Shown here: positions 54,434-64,000 of the stretch, one piece after another | Numbering within the stretch: the first letter of the stretch is position 1 | How the letters are laid out: the number at the start of each line of letters is the position of its first letter | DNA from: Notamacropus eugenii | Lineage: Eukaryota > Chordata > Mammalia > Diprotodontia > Macropodidae | Reading direction: 5' to 3' | Assembly (NCBI RefSeq): GCF_028372415.1 | Contig: NC_092874.1 | Span: 333,392,651-333,456,650 of the forward strand | Length of the DNA stretch: 64,000 nt | The notes under the pieces: generated by a model | The model's input: the letters and a program-made list of their open reading frames with translations, nothing else | What the model was told of the DNA's origin: nothing | Database searches by the model: none | Made by a program: the position numbers and the translations under genes

Positions 54434-54718
54434 TGATTTCTGTTGCTGCTGCAGTTCCTTTTTGGCTAGGTTTGATCCCTTGGGTCCATACTGCTATTTA
54501 CATGACTTCCTGTTGCTGGTGAAACTGTTGTGTGTGTCTGGTTTAGGAAATGGCTTATTCCATTCTGTTCCTCTGATTTGATGAAGTACCTCATTAGTCT
54601 GGCTTCTCCTACAGAATGGATAAACACGTCTAAAGCCAGAGCTTCCTTGGAAGAAAGTGAAAACATGGCAGAAAGGTTCCCAAAATAGGTGTGGCCAACT
54701 TGACCTACATGAGACTTA

Positions 54719-55375
<657 letters not shown>

Positions 55376-55377
55376 GT

Positions 55378-55636
55378 GCTATGCAATCATTTCAGTTACG
55401 TCTGACTCTTTGGAAGCCTATTTGGGGTTTTTGTGGCAAGGATACAAGAGCGGTTTGCCATTTCCTTCTCCAGCTCATTTTACAGATGAGGAAACTGAGG
55501 CAAACAAAATTAAGTGACTTGTCCAGGGTCACATATGCAGTACATGTATGAGACCAGATATGAACTCAAGAAGATGAATATTCCTGTCTTCAAGCCCAAA
55601 ACTCTGTCCTAGTGGTAGGTACCACCTAGCTGCCTA
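55378..55636 (-). mobile_element. CORE-SINE, minus strand
   Basis: GCTATGCAATCATTTCAGTT to GTACCACCTAGCTGCC. Followed by a TA-rich simple repeat at about 55637-55730. Confidence 0.9.
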
Positions 55637-55730
55637 TATATCTATGCATATATTTTAATTAATATATTTCAATATATATTGAATATATATTTTAACATAT
55701 ATATGTGTATATACATATATATTTAAGACA
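55637..55730. repeat. (TA)n-rich tract
   Basis: ATATATTTCAATATATATTG and TATATATGTGTATATACATA-type alternation; AT-rich, possibly grown from the SINE flank. Confidence 0.8.
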
Positions 55731-55879
55731 AATTAATTCTGAATCAGAAACTGGCAGGCTTAGCAATGGAGAGGATATCATTTGGCTTTCTAATTTTTCA
55801 GTTTTTATATGATATATAGCAACAATGAGGAGCAAACTCCAGTCTTTCCCCCTTCAAAACAATATAAATTGTAATAATC

Positions 55880-56600
55880 TAGGTACAAATCAATTTTTCC
55901 TCAAAATGATAGAAAGCATCTACCTAAAACTATTAATAAACATTATTTGTAGCAGGGATAACTCAAAGCCTTCCCAGTAAGATCAAGAATGAAACAAGAA
56001 TGGCCATTATCACGGTTATTATTCAATATCATATTAGGAATGCTAGCAACAGCAATAAGAAAAGAAAAAGAAATTGAAGGAATCGAAATGGGCAATGAGG
56101 TGGTAAAACTCTCTTTTTACAGACAATATGATGATATACTTAGAAAATCTAGAGATTCAACTAAAAACCCAGCTGAAACAATAATTTTAGCAAAGTAGCA
56201 GCATATAAAATAAATCCACATAAATCACAAGCATTTCCATATATCAGCAACAAAACCCTGCAAGAAGAAACAGTAAGAGATACGCCATTTAAAATAATGG
56301 ATAGCATAAAATACCTGGGAGGATCCTTGCCAAGACAAACCCAGGAATGACATGAACACAATTATAAAACATTTTTAATGCAAATAAGGTCAGATTTAAA
56401 TAACTGGAGAAATATTAATTGTTTGTGGGTGGGCAGAACCAATATAATAAAAATGACAATTACCTACACTGGTCTCCTTATTCAATGCAATCCCAATTAA
56501 GTTACCAAAAAAATTATTTTTATTGAGCTAGAAAAAATAACAAAATTCATTTGGAAGAAAAAAGGTCCAGAAATAAAGCAGGATATAAAATAAATCTGAC
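55880..56600 (+). mobile_element. old L1 ORF2 reverse transcriptase fragment
   Basis: A frame at 55989-56198 reads MKQEWPLSRLLFNIILGML, AIRKEKEIEGIEMGNEVVKL and then FYRQYDDIL. This is the L1 RT region in which the catalytic FADD motif has decayed to YRQYDD. Further pieces follow (AAGCATTTCCATATATCAGC). Truncated at both ends and not functional. Confidence 0.82.
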
Positions 56601-56768
56601 CTTAGACATTTACTAGCTGTGTGACCCTGGACAAGTCACTTAACCTCTGTTTGCCTTAATCCACTGGAGAAGCAAACCACTCCAGTATCCTTGCGAAGAA
56701 AACTCTATGGACAGTATTGGCATGCTATGGTCCATGGGGTCATGGAGAGTTGGACATGACTGAACAAC
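56594..56768 (+). mobile_element. CORE-SINE, 5'-truncated
   Basis: AATCTGACCTTAGACATTTA to ATGACTGAACAACAAC, with an internal duplication near 56700-56740. Confidence 0.82.
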
Positions 56769-56900
56769 AACTATGTGCCAGGCACTATGCTAGGTGCTAG
56801 AGATACAAGGACAAAAAAAAATTGAAAAAAGAGATACAAAGACAAAAAAAAAATAGAAAAGAATATCCCTGCTCTCAAGAAGACCGCATTCTAATGAGAC
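56769..56900 (+). repeat. ancient repeat (4895-5460 family) with local duplication
   Basis: ACTATGTGCCAGGCACTATG, then a duplicated GAGATACAA(G/A)GACAAAAAA block of about 31 bp. Confidence 0.55.
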
Positions 56901-57116
56901 AATGTATATGTATATAAATGCTGGGTGTCCCAAAAGTCTTAGTGCAGTTTTAAGTTTTAATAACTTCCAAAGTATAAATGCTAAGAACTTATAAAAAACA
57001 TCATGTGGAAATAAAATTATTTATATTTCCTGTAATTTCATCTAGCTTTGTGAATTTTCAATAATCAATTTTAAAATCCAATTTTAACAAGGCAGGACAC
57101 CCTGTCATTATGCATT

Positions 57117-57240
57117 GTGTCTGAGTTTCTGGATGATACTTTCTCAGACCAGTGGATCAGTAGCAGAGATTCTTTTTTTGGCCACCACGGTCTATCTCCA
57201 TTAGACATTTTCTTGTGGGGTCACGTTAAAACTATCGTGT
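57117..57240 (+). pseudogene. mariner transposase C-terminal relic
   Basis: A short frame with SPLDIFLWGHVK, matching the xPLDFFLWGxxK motif of mariner transposases around the last catalytic acidic residue. The rest of the transposase is missing or frameshifted. Confidence 0.75.
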
Positions 57241-57296
57241 ATCTATATATACATATGTATAAAATATACACACATGTATACACATATACATGTGTG

Positions 57297-57593
57297 TGTG
57301 TTTGTCCTTCCTTGCCAAAGAAGACCAACAACTTGCACTTGACTTTGTTTTGAGTGAGGGAGGGCTGTGCAGGTCACCAGCCTCACTTCTCCTCCAGAGC
57401 CATCTGAATCCAGTGACTAGATATTCATCAGGACGGATGACCTGGAGATGACCCAGGATGAGGCAATTGGGGTTAAGTGACTTGCCCAAGGTCACACAGC
57501 TAGTGAGTGTCAAGTGTCTGAGGTGAGATTTGAACTCAAGTCCTACTGACTCCTGCACTGGTGCTGTATCCACTGCACCACCTAGCTGCCCCT
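57297..57593 (-). mobile_element. RTE-tailed SINE, full length, inside mariner
   Basis: Plus strand TTTGTCCTTCCTTGCCAAAG to CACCACCTAGCTGCCCC is the full element in reverse. TA/TG microsatellites flank both sides (57244-57300 and 57594-57655). Confidence 0.88.
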
Positions 57594-57655
57594 TATATAT
57601 AATATACATATATAATATGTGTATATGTGTATATTATGTGTGTGTGTGTGTATGT
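57594..57655. repeat. TA/TG microsatellite
   Basis: TATATATAATATACATATAT and GTGTGTGTGTGTATGTAT. Confidence 0.9.
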
Positions 57656-58010
57656 ATCTCCTTCTTTGAACCATCTTAAAAGCTAGGATCACTGAGCAGC
57701 AGCTGATGAAAGCTTCTACAAAGATAGAAAAATCGACTGAAGTAATGTACAGTATAAGACAACGGTTATATTAAAATTTAATTATTTAAAATTTGAAATA
57801 ATTATCCTTTTGAATTTTGGGTTTTCTATAAGTTGGTAGCCTTTATATTTCTGAAGTTTCAAAAACCTAAAACTGTACTAAGATTTTTGGGACACTTATA
57901 TACATAATAAACATAATACACAAATAAACATATAAATTATACAAACATGAAATAGTAATATATAGTAATATAATTTAATAATAGATACAATATAATGTAA
58001 ATATAAAATA

Positions 58011-58337
58011 TAGTTATTCCTTCCATATCATGAAAGGTTAGGGACAGGGTGCTCCCTTGATCTGGAAAATCCGCATAAAATTCTTTTGGCCCTTCCTTTG
58101 TGCCAGAGAAGAAGTCTGAATGATTACAGTATTAAAAGATAAAATGTTTATGTTACATAATACCATACATATATTTTATGCATCTCTGAGTTTCTAAATT
58201 TTTTCTTTGTCATCTCTTGGCCTCTGTGTGTTGTCTGCAGCTTCCACAAAACTCTCTCGCAATTTCCATTTCATTTCTTATCTGCAATATATCAAAAGCT
58301 CAAAGGGGAAAGTTGCAATGTAGAAGGGATAACTGTA
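58011..58337 (+). mobile_element. Tigger-like MITE, copy 2
   Basis: Starts TAGTTATTCCTTCCATATCA and ends GTAGAAGGGATAACTGTA, so the ends are inverted repeats. The middle (GATCTGGAAAATCCGCATAA) matches the copy at 35301-35643 in the other orientation. Confidence 0.72.
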
Positions 58338-58339
58338 TT

Positions 58340-59075
58340 ACAAGGTAGCTAAAAACAAAGACATCAGAGGGGAAGAGCACCTGAAGTTATGTAGATCAGG
58401 GAAGGCTTTGTGGAAAAGGTAGTACTTGAGCTAAGTCTGGAAGGAAGATAAGGATTCCATGAGGTGAAAATAAAAAAACGTTGTAAGGCAGGCATGAAAA
58501 CCCACAGGTACAGGATATGGAGTAACATGTGAAGAACAGAGAGAAGCCAAAAGATGGATAAATAGCACAGGGGATACAATGCTGGGAAGATCCAAGTTCA
58601 AATACTGCCTCAGACTTGCAAGCTGTGTGACTCTGGGCAAGTCTCTTAACCTCTGTGTGCCTCAGTTTCTTCAACTGTAAAATGGAGACAACAATAGGGC
58701 CCCTGCCTCCCAGGGTTGTTGTAAGGATTAAATGAGTAATATTTCTAAAGTGCTTGGCACATAATAGGGGCTTATTTCTCCTCCCCCTCCCCATAGCTGG
58801 CCACAGAGTGTAGGAAAGGAATTAATGTAAAAGGAATAAGTTGTGAAGGGCTTTAAAAGTCGAAGGAGTGTGTATTTTATCCTAAGGATTCACTGGAGAT
58901 TACAGGATAAAGGAATGATATGATCATATTTGTCCCTAAGGAGAATCAGCTGGGCAGAGGAGGGTTGAATGGGGAGAGATCTAAGGCAGGGAGACCAATG
59001 AGGATGTCACTGAGACAGTCCAGACAAGAAGGGGTGGGGGTGGCTATGAGAGTAGGGAGAATGGACTGGATAAGA
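58340..59075 (+). repeat. ancient repeat (4895-5460 family) split by MIR
   Basis: 58380-58555 and 58795-59070 (GAAGGGCTTTAAAAGTCGAA, TATGATCATATTTGTCCCTA, GACAGTCCAGACAAGAAGGG) are successive parts of one element. The MIR at 58560-58790 is inserted between them. Confidence 0.55.
58560..58790 (+). mobile_element. MIR-family SINE
   Basis: AAGTTCAAATACTGCCTCAG, TGACTCTGGGCAAGTCTCTT and GTTGTTGTAAGGATTAAATG. Confidence 0.78.
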
Positions 59076-59079
59076 AAGA

Positions 59080-59430
59080 TGTAGCTAGCATTTATATAGT
59101 ACCTTGAGGTTTGCAAATATTTACAAATATCTCATGTGATTCTCACAACAGCTTTGGAAAGTAGGCACATTATCCCCATTTTACAGATGAGAAAACTGAG
59201 ACTGAGATGAAGGAAGAAAGAAAGAAAAGAAGGAAGAGAGGGAAGCAAGAAAGGGAGAAAAGGAGGGAGGGTGAGAAGGAGAAGGAATGAAGAAACAAAG
59301 AAAAATATTAAGAGCATAAATGAAGCATTTTTTTTAAATGCACAGAAGAAAACAGAGGGAAACACAGACAAGTGAGATCTACTGTCAGCCTAGGTCTTCC
59401 CGATTCCAAGAAGTTCAGTATTAGACTTTA
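59080..59430 (-). mobile_element. MIR, minus strand, with purine microsatellite inside
   Basis: The tail and CORE (AGCATTTATATAGTACCTTG, TTTTACAGATGAGAAAACTG) are followed by an AAGGAAGAAAGAAAGAAAAG-type purine tract (about 59208-59300). The MIR head wording then resumes (CAGCCTAGGTCTTCCCGATT). Confidence 0.65.
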
Positions 59431-59439
59431 TAATTAGGG

Positions 59440-60340
59440 ACAGGATCATTAAATAGGTATATATTTTTCCTTTTGAAAGATCAGAGGACTAAACAATTGT
59501 TCAGCTAAGAATCTGTTCTAACCATTTTCTTCTCCCACTCTTTAAGATCCTCTTCTAAAATGCTTTCCCTTTTAAAAATCTTTAGGAAAAAAACAAATTT
59601 ATAAGTGTTAAAACATATCATTTGACTCACAGATAAAGACAAAATGAAATTAGATACTTTGGAGGGTTGTTAGGAAAAACAGCAGTCTAAAACATTATGT
59701 TCAAATTCATGTATTGAACAAACCAAGCCCTGTGCATATCAAAAGTCAGGGAAGTCTAATTCAAATGTCTATATGAACAGTTTAATTCTATGTTTGGGTT
59801 GTAGCTCCAATTTTTTTTTCTTTTTTTTAATGTTCAGAGTCAGTAAGAGAGCATGACTCATGCTTAATTCCCACAAAAGCCAGTTAGCCTTTGTAGTAAG
59901 AAAGCTCCATAGCCATAGATAGCAACCCTGCCTTACTGGCTGGCCATGCCATCCATCAGCATCAGATAGACCATCGATAAAATCATTTTAATTGGTTTGT
60001 TTTACCCATGGGCTATCAGGAAGCTGAATGATAGCTCAGCTATCCAGCAAGTAGAATAAGATACTAGAAGATTTTGCAAAGGTTCTTCTGTCCCTTTCTT
60101 CTCTACTCATTTAAAAGTCACTAAAGGGATGTCCCAGACTACAATCCAAGAAGATACAAGGTATGCAATAGTGGAAAAGAAATAGCAGAATGAACATTAT
60201 GAAAGCTTTAGACTGCTTCCTTAGAGCGTTGTTTTTAAATAACTAGGAATAACGACTCCTCACTATGATCTGGGCATCCCCAATGAAGGCAATGCTCCCG
60301 TGTGACTACAACTTTCTACGGCAAGCAAGCATTTCTAAAG
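59440..60340. other. ACER2 intron, unique DNA
   Basis: No exon or repeat recognised with confidence. Confidence 0.4.
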
Positions 60341-60759
60341 TAATCTTAAAATCAAAAATTGTTTTTACATGTAATTGGTGAAAAAACAAAGTATTTTTTT
60401 AAATGAAGTAATCTTAATTGATGCAAAACCAGGACAATTTACATAGTGACCCCAGTGACGTAAAGGAAAATAACACTGAAAGATGTCAAAACTGTGATGA
60501 ACACAATGCCCAGTCTTGACTGCAGAGAACTGGTGATGAAATATGTCTCATTCTTCTAGGCAGGAAAGCAAACTACAAATACAGGATAAGGCCTGTGCTA
60601 TAAAATATACCAGCGTATTTATTCATTTTGTTTTTTAATTATGAGAGTAGTCTTTGAGAAAAACACAACTCTGATCAAGAAAATGATCTATGACAATTCC
60701 AAAGGATCCATGATAGAAAGGACAAAGGATCCAAAGAAAGGACAAATAAACTCTGCGTG

Positions 60760-60985
60760 CAGACTAAAGCATATTTTTCCCATTTTATTTTTCACTTTTT
60801 TTCAACATGGCTAGTATGGAAATATGTTTTGCATGATTTCACATGTATAATAAGTAGCATATTGCTTACTTTCTCAATGTGTGGGGGAGGAGTTGTATGG
60901 AGGGAGAGAATATGGAACTAAAGATTTTTAAAAGAATATGAAAAAGAGGAAAATTAGCTATATTTAAGTATCAATAAAATATATA
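60760..60985 (+). mobile_element. L1 3' end fragment
   Basis: GGGGGAGGAGTTGTATGGAG and GGAGAGAATATGGAACTAAA, the L1 3' wording also seen at 11210-11335; a small related piece is at about 60345-60415. Confidence 0.55.
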
Positions 60986-61079
60986 CTTTTAATTATCTTA
61001 GATGGAAATGTTATTTGGTACTCCAAGTAGGAAGTTTCACTAACTTCTCTCTGATGGAGGACCTGAATTCTCTCCCCAA

Positions 61080-61108
61080 ACACACACACATACACACACA
61101 CACACGTA
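61080..61108. repeat. (CA)n microsatellite
   Basis: ACACACACACATACACACAC. Confidence 0.9.
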
Positions 61109-61109
61109 T

Positions 61110-61965
61110 ATTAATAGATTCTTTTTTGTCGCTTTGAATTAGAGGAGGAAAAAAGCAACTTAACCCCTCTGTTTCTCAGTTAACTCATCCAATTTGAATG
61201 AGGAGGTTGGTCTTTGTAACCTTAGTAGTAGGGAAAAAAAAATTCTTTACCAGTACTTAAAATTTATCTTACCTGCTTTTATATTGTCCTATAAGGTAGC
61301 CATAGTCCAACTTGGGGCACAAAATATTTTCTTATTTTACAAATGCAAAGGGTCTAAAGAAAAAGCTGTCTCTTATTATGTACAAACTTGCAAGACTGGT
61401 AGATATATTCTTACATACCCAAGACCACTGTCAGTTTCCTCCTTGGGTTGTATTAAATATTTTCTCTCAAAAGTCTGAGCCCCTACCCTTCAGACATGCC
61501 TGTCTCCCCCAATTTGCTGCCTGTCACATGGGTACTGTCATCTTATCTGGGCAGTCAAATTATACATAACCTAAACTTCTCTCCTCCTCAGCGTTAATTT
61601 CCAAAGCATGGACCAAAGAATGAGAACCAAGTGTCCTTGAAACTCTCCCCTCTCCCTTCTCCTGACCTCCTGTCTGTAACATAGCCCCCTTACGTCTGTA
61701 ACTGTATATACTCACTGATGCTTTGGGATCCACTGCCCATGCTGCAGAGCTGTGAAAAAAAACTCAAAGTCTGCCTGCAAACTGAGAAGGGGGTCTTGTC
61801 TGCTCAGACCTGGACCAGAGCACTTGGCTGCTGTTGGTAATCAAAGCAGCCCAGCCCGGAGAAAAGAACGTGGAAGGAAAAAAATACGTCATTCACTCTC
61901 AAAGCTGTGCTGGGATGGGAAAGAAGACGACGGACACATTCAAGTTGGTATGATGATAATAATGA
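61110..61965. other. ACER2 intron, unique DNA
   Basis: Short overlapping ORFs at 61194-61569 and 61752-62117 show no domain and are not called. Confidence 0.4.
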
Positions 61966-61969
61966 TTAG

Positions 61970-62185
61970 TATTAATATAATACTTAAAGGGTTGCAAAAT
62001 ACGTCATTAAGTCAATTAATCCTCACGACACCAGGAAGTAGATCCTATTACTATCTTCATTTTACAGATACGGAAACTGAAGTAGTCAGAGGTGAAGTGA
62101 TTTTTTACATAAGCTAGATCACGAGTTTAAGTGTATTTGGCTAGAGTTGAAGTCAGGCACTATCCAGCATACCACTTTGCCTCCT
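61970..62185 (-). mobile_element. MIR-family SINE
   Basis: TAATCCTCACGACACCAGGA, TTTACAGATACGGAAACTGA and GAAGTCAGGCACTATCCAGC. Confidence 0.68.
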
Positions 62186-62189
62186 CCGC

Positions 62190-62860
62190 CAGAGGCTAGA
62201 TAGACACATTTGATTGGGATGGTGATGAACATAAAATGCATTTAGAAAATTAAGCACATAAGAAAAAGAAGGACTGTTACAAGAGATTTTTAAAAAATAA
62301 CATTTAGATATGGTTCACATCTGAAAGAGGGTCTAAACACACTACAAATGTGTTTATGTGCAAGTTCCATGTTTGTGGTAAGTTCCAACTACAGAAATCT
62401 TTTAGTAGCAGTTTGTTTGGGGGAAAATAAAATCCCAATTAGGAAAGTAATCCACAAAGAACGTTTCCCATTTTATCCTCTTCATACAAATGTTTTCCAT
62501 CTTTGTTCTCTTTTATATCTTTTCTAGTGTCTTTGAGGTAGAGAGGTTATGTAAAGAAAATCAGCTCTTTCACAAATTACCCTTCATTTAAACTTCTGCA
62601 TAAAATCAATAGATTTAGGATAATCTATTTTCTATTTATCTGAAATTACCCCATATGCCCCATCCCATGTAACTATGTCAGGCTGGCTCTAGGTCAATTA
62701 GTCCATAGATTCTCTTAATGCTACTTCAGAATTGGCATGAAGGCTCATCTGTATGCTCTCTAATGAGCGCTCAGCAAAAGTTACATTATAGACATTTACA
62801 GATTTGTGTATTGTTCTCTTTTTCTGTTCTGCTTTGTATTTGAAAATACTCATTTTGCTG
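62190..62860. other. ACER2 intron, AT-rich unique DNA
   Basis: No gene recognised. Confidence 0.4.
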
Positions 62861-62861
62861 A

Positions 62862-63250
62862 TCCAGCCATTCTGGAGAGTAATTTGGAACTGTGCCCAAA
62901 GGGCTACAAACAAGTGCATACCCTTTGACCCAGCAATACCACTTCTAGGACTGTATCCCCAAGAGATCATAAAAATGGGAAAGGGTCCCACATGTACAAA
63001 GATATTTATAGCTCTCTTTGTGGTGGCCAAGAACTGGAAACGGAGGGTGTGCCCATCAATTGGGGAATGGCTGGACAAGCTGTGGTACATGAATGTGATG
63101 GAATACTATTGTGCTATAAGAAATGATAAACAGGAAGACTTCAGGGAAGCCTGGAAGGACTTGTATGAACTGATGCTGAGCAAAAGGAACAGAACCAGGA
63201 GAACTTTGTACACAGCAACAGCCACAGTGTGTGAGGAATTTTTCTGGTAG
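62862..63250 (+). pseudogene. L1 ORF2 C-terminal fragment
   Basis: An open frame of about 129 codons from FWRVIWNCAQRATNKCIPF through PLLGLYPQEIIKMGKG, KNWKRRVCPSIGEWLDKLWY and MEYYCAIRNDKQEDF to the stop at 63248-63250. RT and endonuclease domains are absent. The frame is intact over this piece but has no start. Confidence 0.85.
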
Positions 63251-63535
63251 ACTTAGTCCTTCACAGCAACGCAAGGCCCTAAAACATTCCCAAAGGACTC
63301 TTCAGGCAAAATGCCTTCCACATCCAGAGAAAGGACTATAGAACTGGAACACGGAATGAAGCAGAATATTTTCTCTTGTGTTATGTTTTGTTTTGGTTTT
63401 TCTCATCGTTGCGAAAATGTGAAATTCATTTTAATTTTTCCAAGCAACATGACTAATGTGAAAATGTGTTTTAAAAAAAGGGAAATGCTCATTTTATTTG
63501 GTGTTTTTAAATTGAAAATAAAACTTCTACTGAAT
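62862..63535 (+). mobile_element. 5'-truncated L1
   Basis: It starts CCAGCCATTCTGGAGAGTAA in late ORF2 and ends in the 3' UTR (GGACTATAGAACTGGAACAC, GTGAAAATGTG, an AAAATAAAACTTC-like end). More diverged than the 33 kb and 45 kb copies. Confidence 0.85.
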
Positions 63536-63794
63536 GAGCTATCATTTTATTTTTTAGTTAATATGAGGAAATTTATTTAGCCATTGTATGGAAAGATTAT
63601 CCAGCACTGATTCTGCTGGGTGCTGCTCTGTGCCCCATGGGGGCAACAGTCTGAGGCCTCAGTGTGGAACCACTCACTCTTCCTGCAATGGATTTTGTAC
63701 TCAGGCCACCAGGAAGCTAAATCAGTGGTGGTAGCCTTAGTCCCCTGGGCCAATTATATATCAAGGATGCTTTCAGTATCTTTAAAAAATATTT

Positions 63795-64000
63795 TTTTTT
63801 AAATTATCTTTCCCTTGATGAACTTAGCCCTTCTCAGCAATGCAAGGATCTAAGACCACTCCAAAAGACTCACAATGGAAAATGCTATCCACATTCAGAG
63901 AAAGAATGTTGGCATCTGAATGCAAATTGAAGCACACTATTTACTCCCTCTCTCTTTTTTGTTTTGTTTTGTTTCTTTTTTCTTGTGGTTTTTCCCTTGA
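63795..64000 (+). mobile_element. L1 3' UTR, runs off the window
   Basis: TGATGAACTTAGCCCTTCTC, AATGCAAGGATCTAAGACCA, CATTCAGAGAAAGAATGTTG and TTTTTTGTTTTGTTTTGTTT are typical of L1 3' UTRs in this genome. Only the 3' UTR is present. Confidence 0.7.

Larger units (their letters stand above)
56919..57897 (+). mobile_element. mariner-family DNA transposon remnant, split by SINE
   Basis: The left terminal repeat at about 56924-56954 (GTGTCCCAAAAGTCTTAGTG ...) and the right one at about 57866-57896 (ending TTTTTGGGACAC) are inverted repeats of about 27 bp with few mismatches. A transposase relic lies at 57117-57240: EFLDDTFSDQWISSR and LSPLDIFLWGHVKTIVY, in the position of the mariner C-terminal motif. 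Coding traces resume at about 57670-57775 after the SINE and microsatellite. Internally deleted and dead. Confidence 0.8.

Noticed and set aside
61194..62117. ORFs of 94, 85 and 121 codons
   Set aside because: No domain; the last runs into a MIR. The stretch lies inside an ACER2 intron.

Overview
This is vertebrate nuclear DNA, almost certainly marsupial. The evidence is the interspersed repeats: dozens of tRNA-derived CORE-SINEs of the marsupial MAR1/WSINE type, poly(A)-tailed and RTE-tailed SINEs, LINE-1 copies of marsupial type, HAL1 ('half-L1') elements, an RTE-clade LINE, and a background of old MIR and L2 copies. The species cannot be fixed from the sequence alone. Most open reading frames here are pieces of transposons or chance ORFs; there is no bacterial-style gene organisation, no CRISPR array and no recognisable tRNA or rRNA gene.

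One host gene is supported: ACER2 (alkaline ceramidase 2), on the minus strand. Its last two coding exons are at 54720-54857 and 50664-50850. Both have good splice signals, they join in phase, and together they encode the C-terminal 107 residues, including the HxxxH metal-site motif that straddles the intron. The gene continues past the right edge: 54858-64000 is read as intron. The sequence left of 50664, down to perhaps 44.6 kb, is a candidate long 3' UTR that has received an L1 insertion. No exon of a second host gene was found in 1-43000, which is treated as intergenic.

Layout. 1-1507: 3' part of a HAL1 (copy A). 1.5-6.1 kb: SINEs, an LTR-like block with 55-bp tandem repeats, L2 and MIR. 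6.1-6.85 kb: 3' end of a minus-strand endogenous retrovirus. 6.9-15.1 kb: L1, L2, SINE and MIR with unique DNA. 15.16-18.38 kb: an LTR split by an old full-length HAL1 (copy B). 18.8-20.8 kb: a decayed RTE-clade LINE with the reverse transcriptase region. 21-26 kb: L1 fragments, SINEs and unique DNA. 26.3-29.2 kb: a young full-length HAL1 (copy C) with perfect target-site duplications, a CpG-rich 5' UTR and an intact 362-residue ORF1, inserted into an older L1. 32.6-33.9 kb: a young 5'-truncated L1 that carries a 3' transduction. 34-43 kb: SINEs, MIRs, a Tigger-like MITE and one unidentified decayed coding-like stretch. 43.5-50.7 kb: ACER2 downstream region with an L1 insertion. 50.7-64 kb: ACER2 exons and introns with L1 RT remnants, a mariner remnant, a second copy of the MITE and further L1 3' ends.

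The main biology is retrotransposition. Three elements with ORF1 joined straight to a 3' UTR and no ORF2 indicate a real non-autonomous HAL1 lineage that depends on L1 ORF2 protein in trans. SINEs share tails with L1 or RTE partners, and one L1 has carried flanking DNA to a new place.
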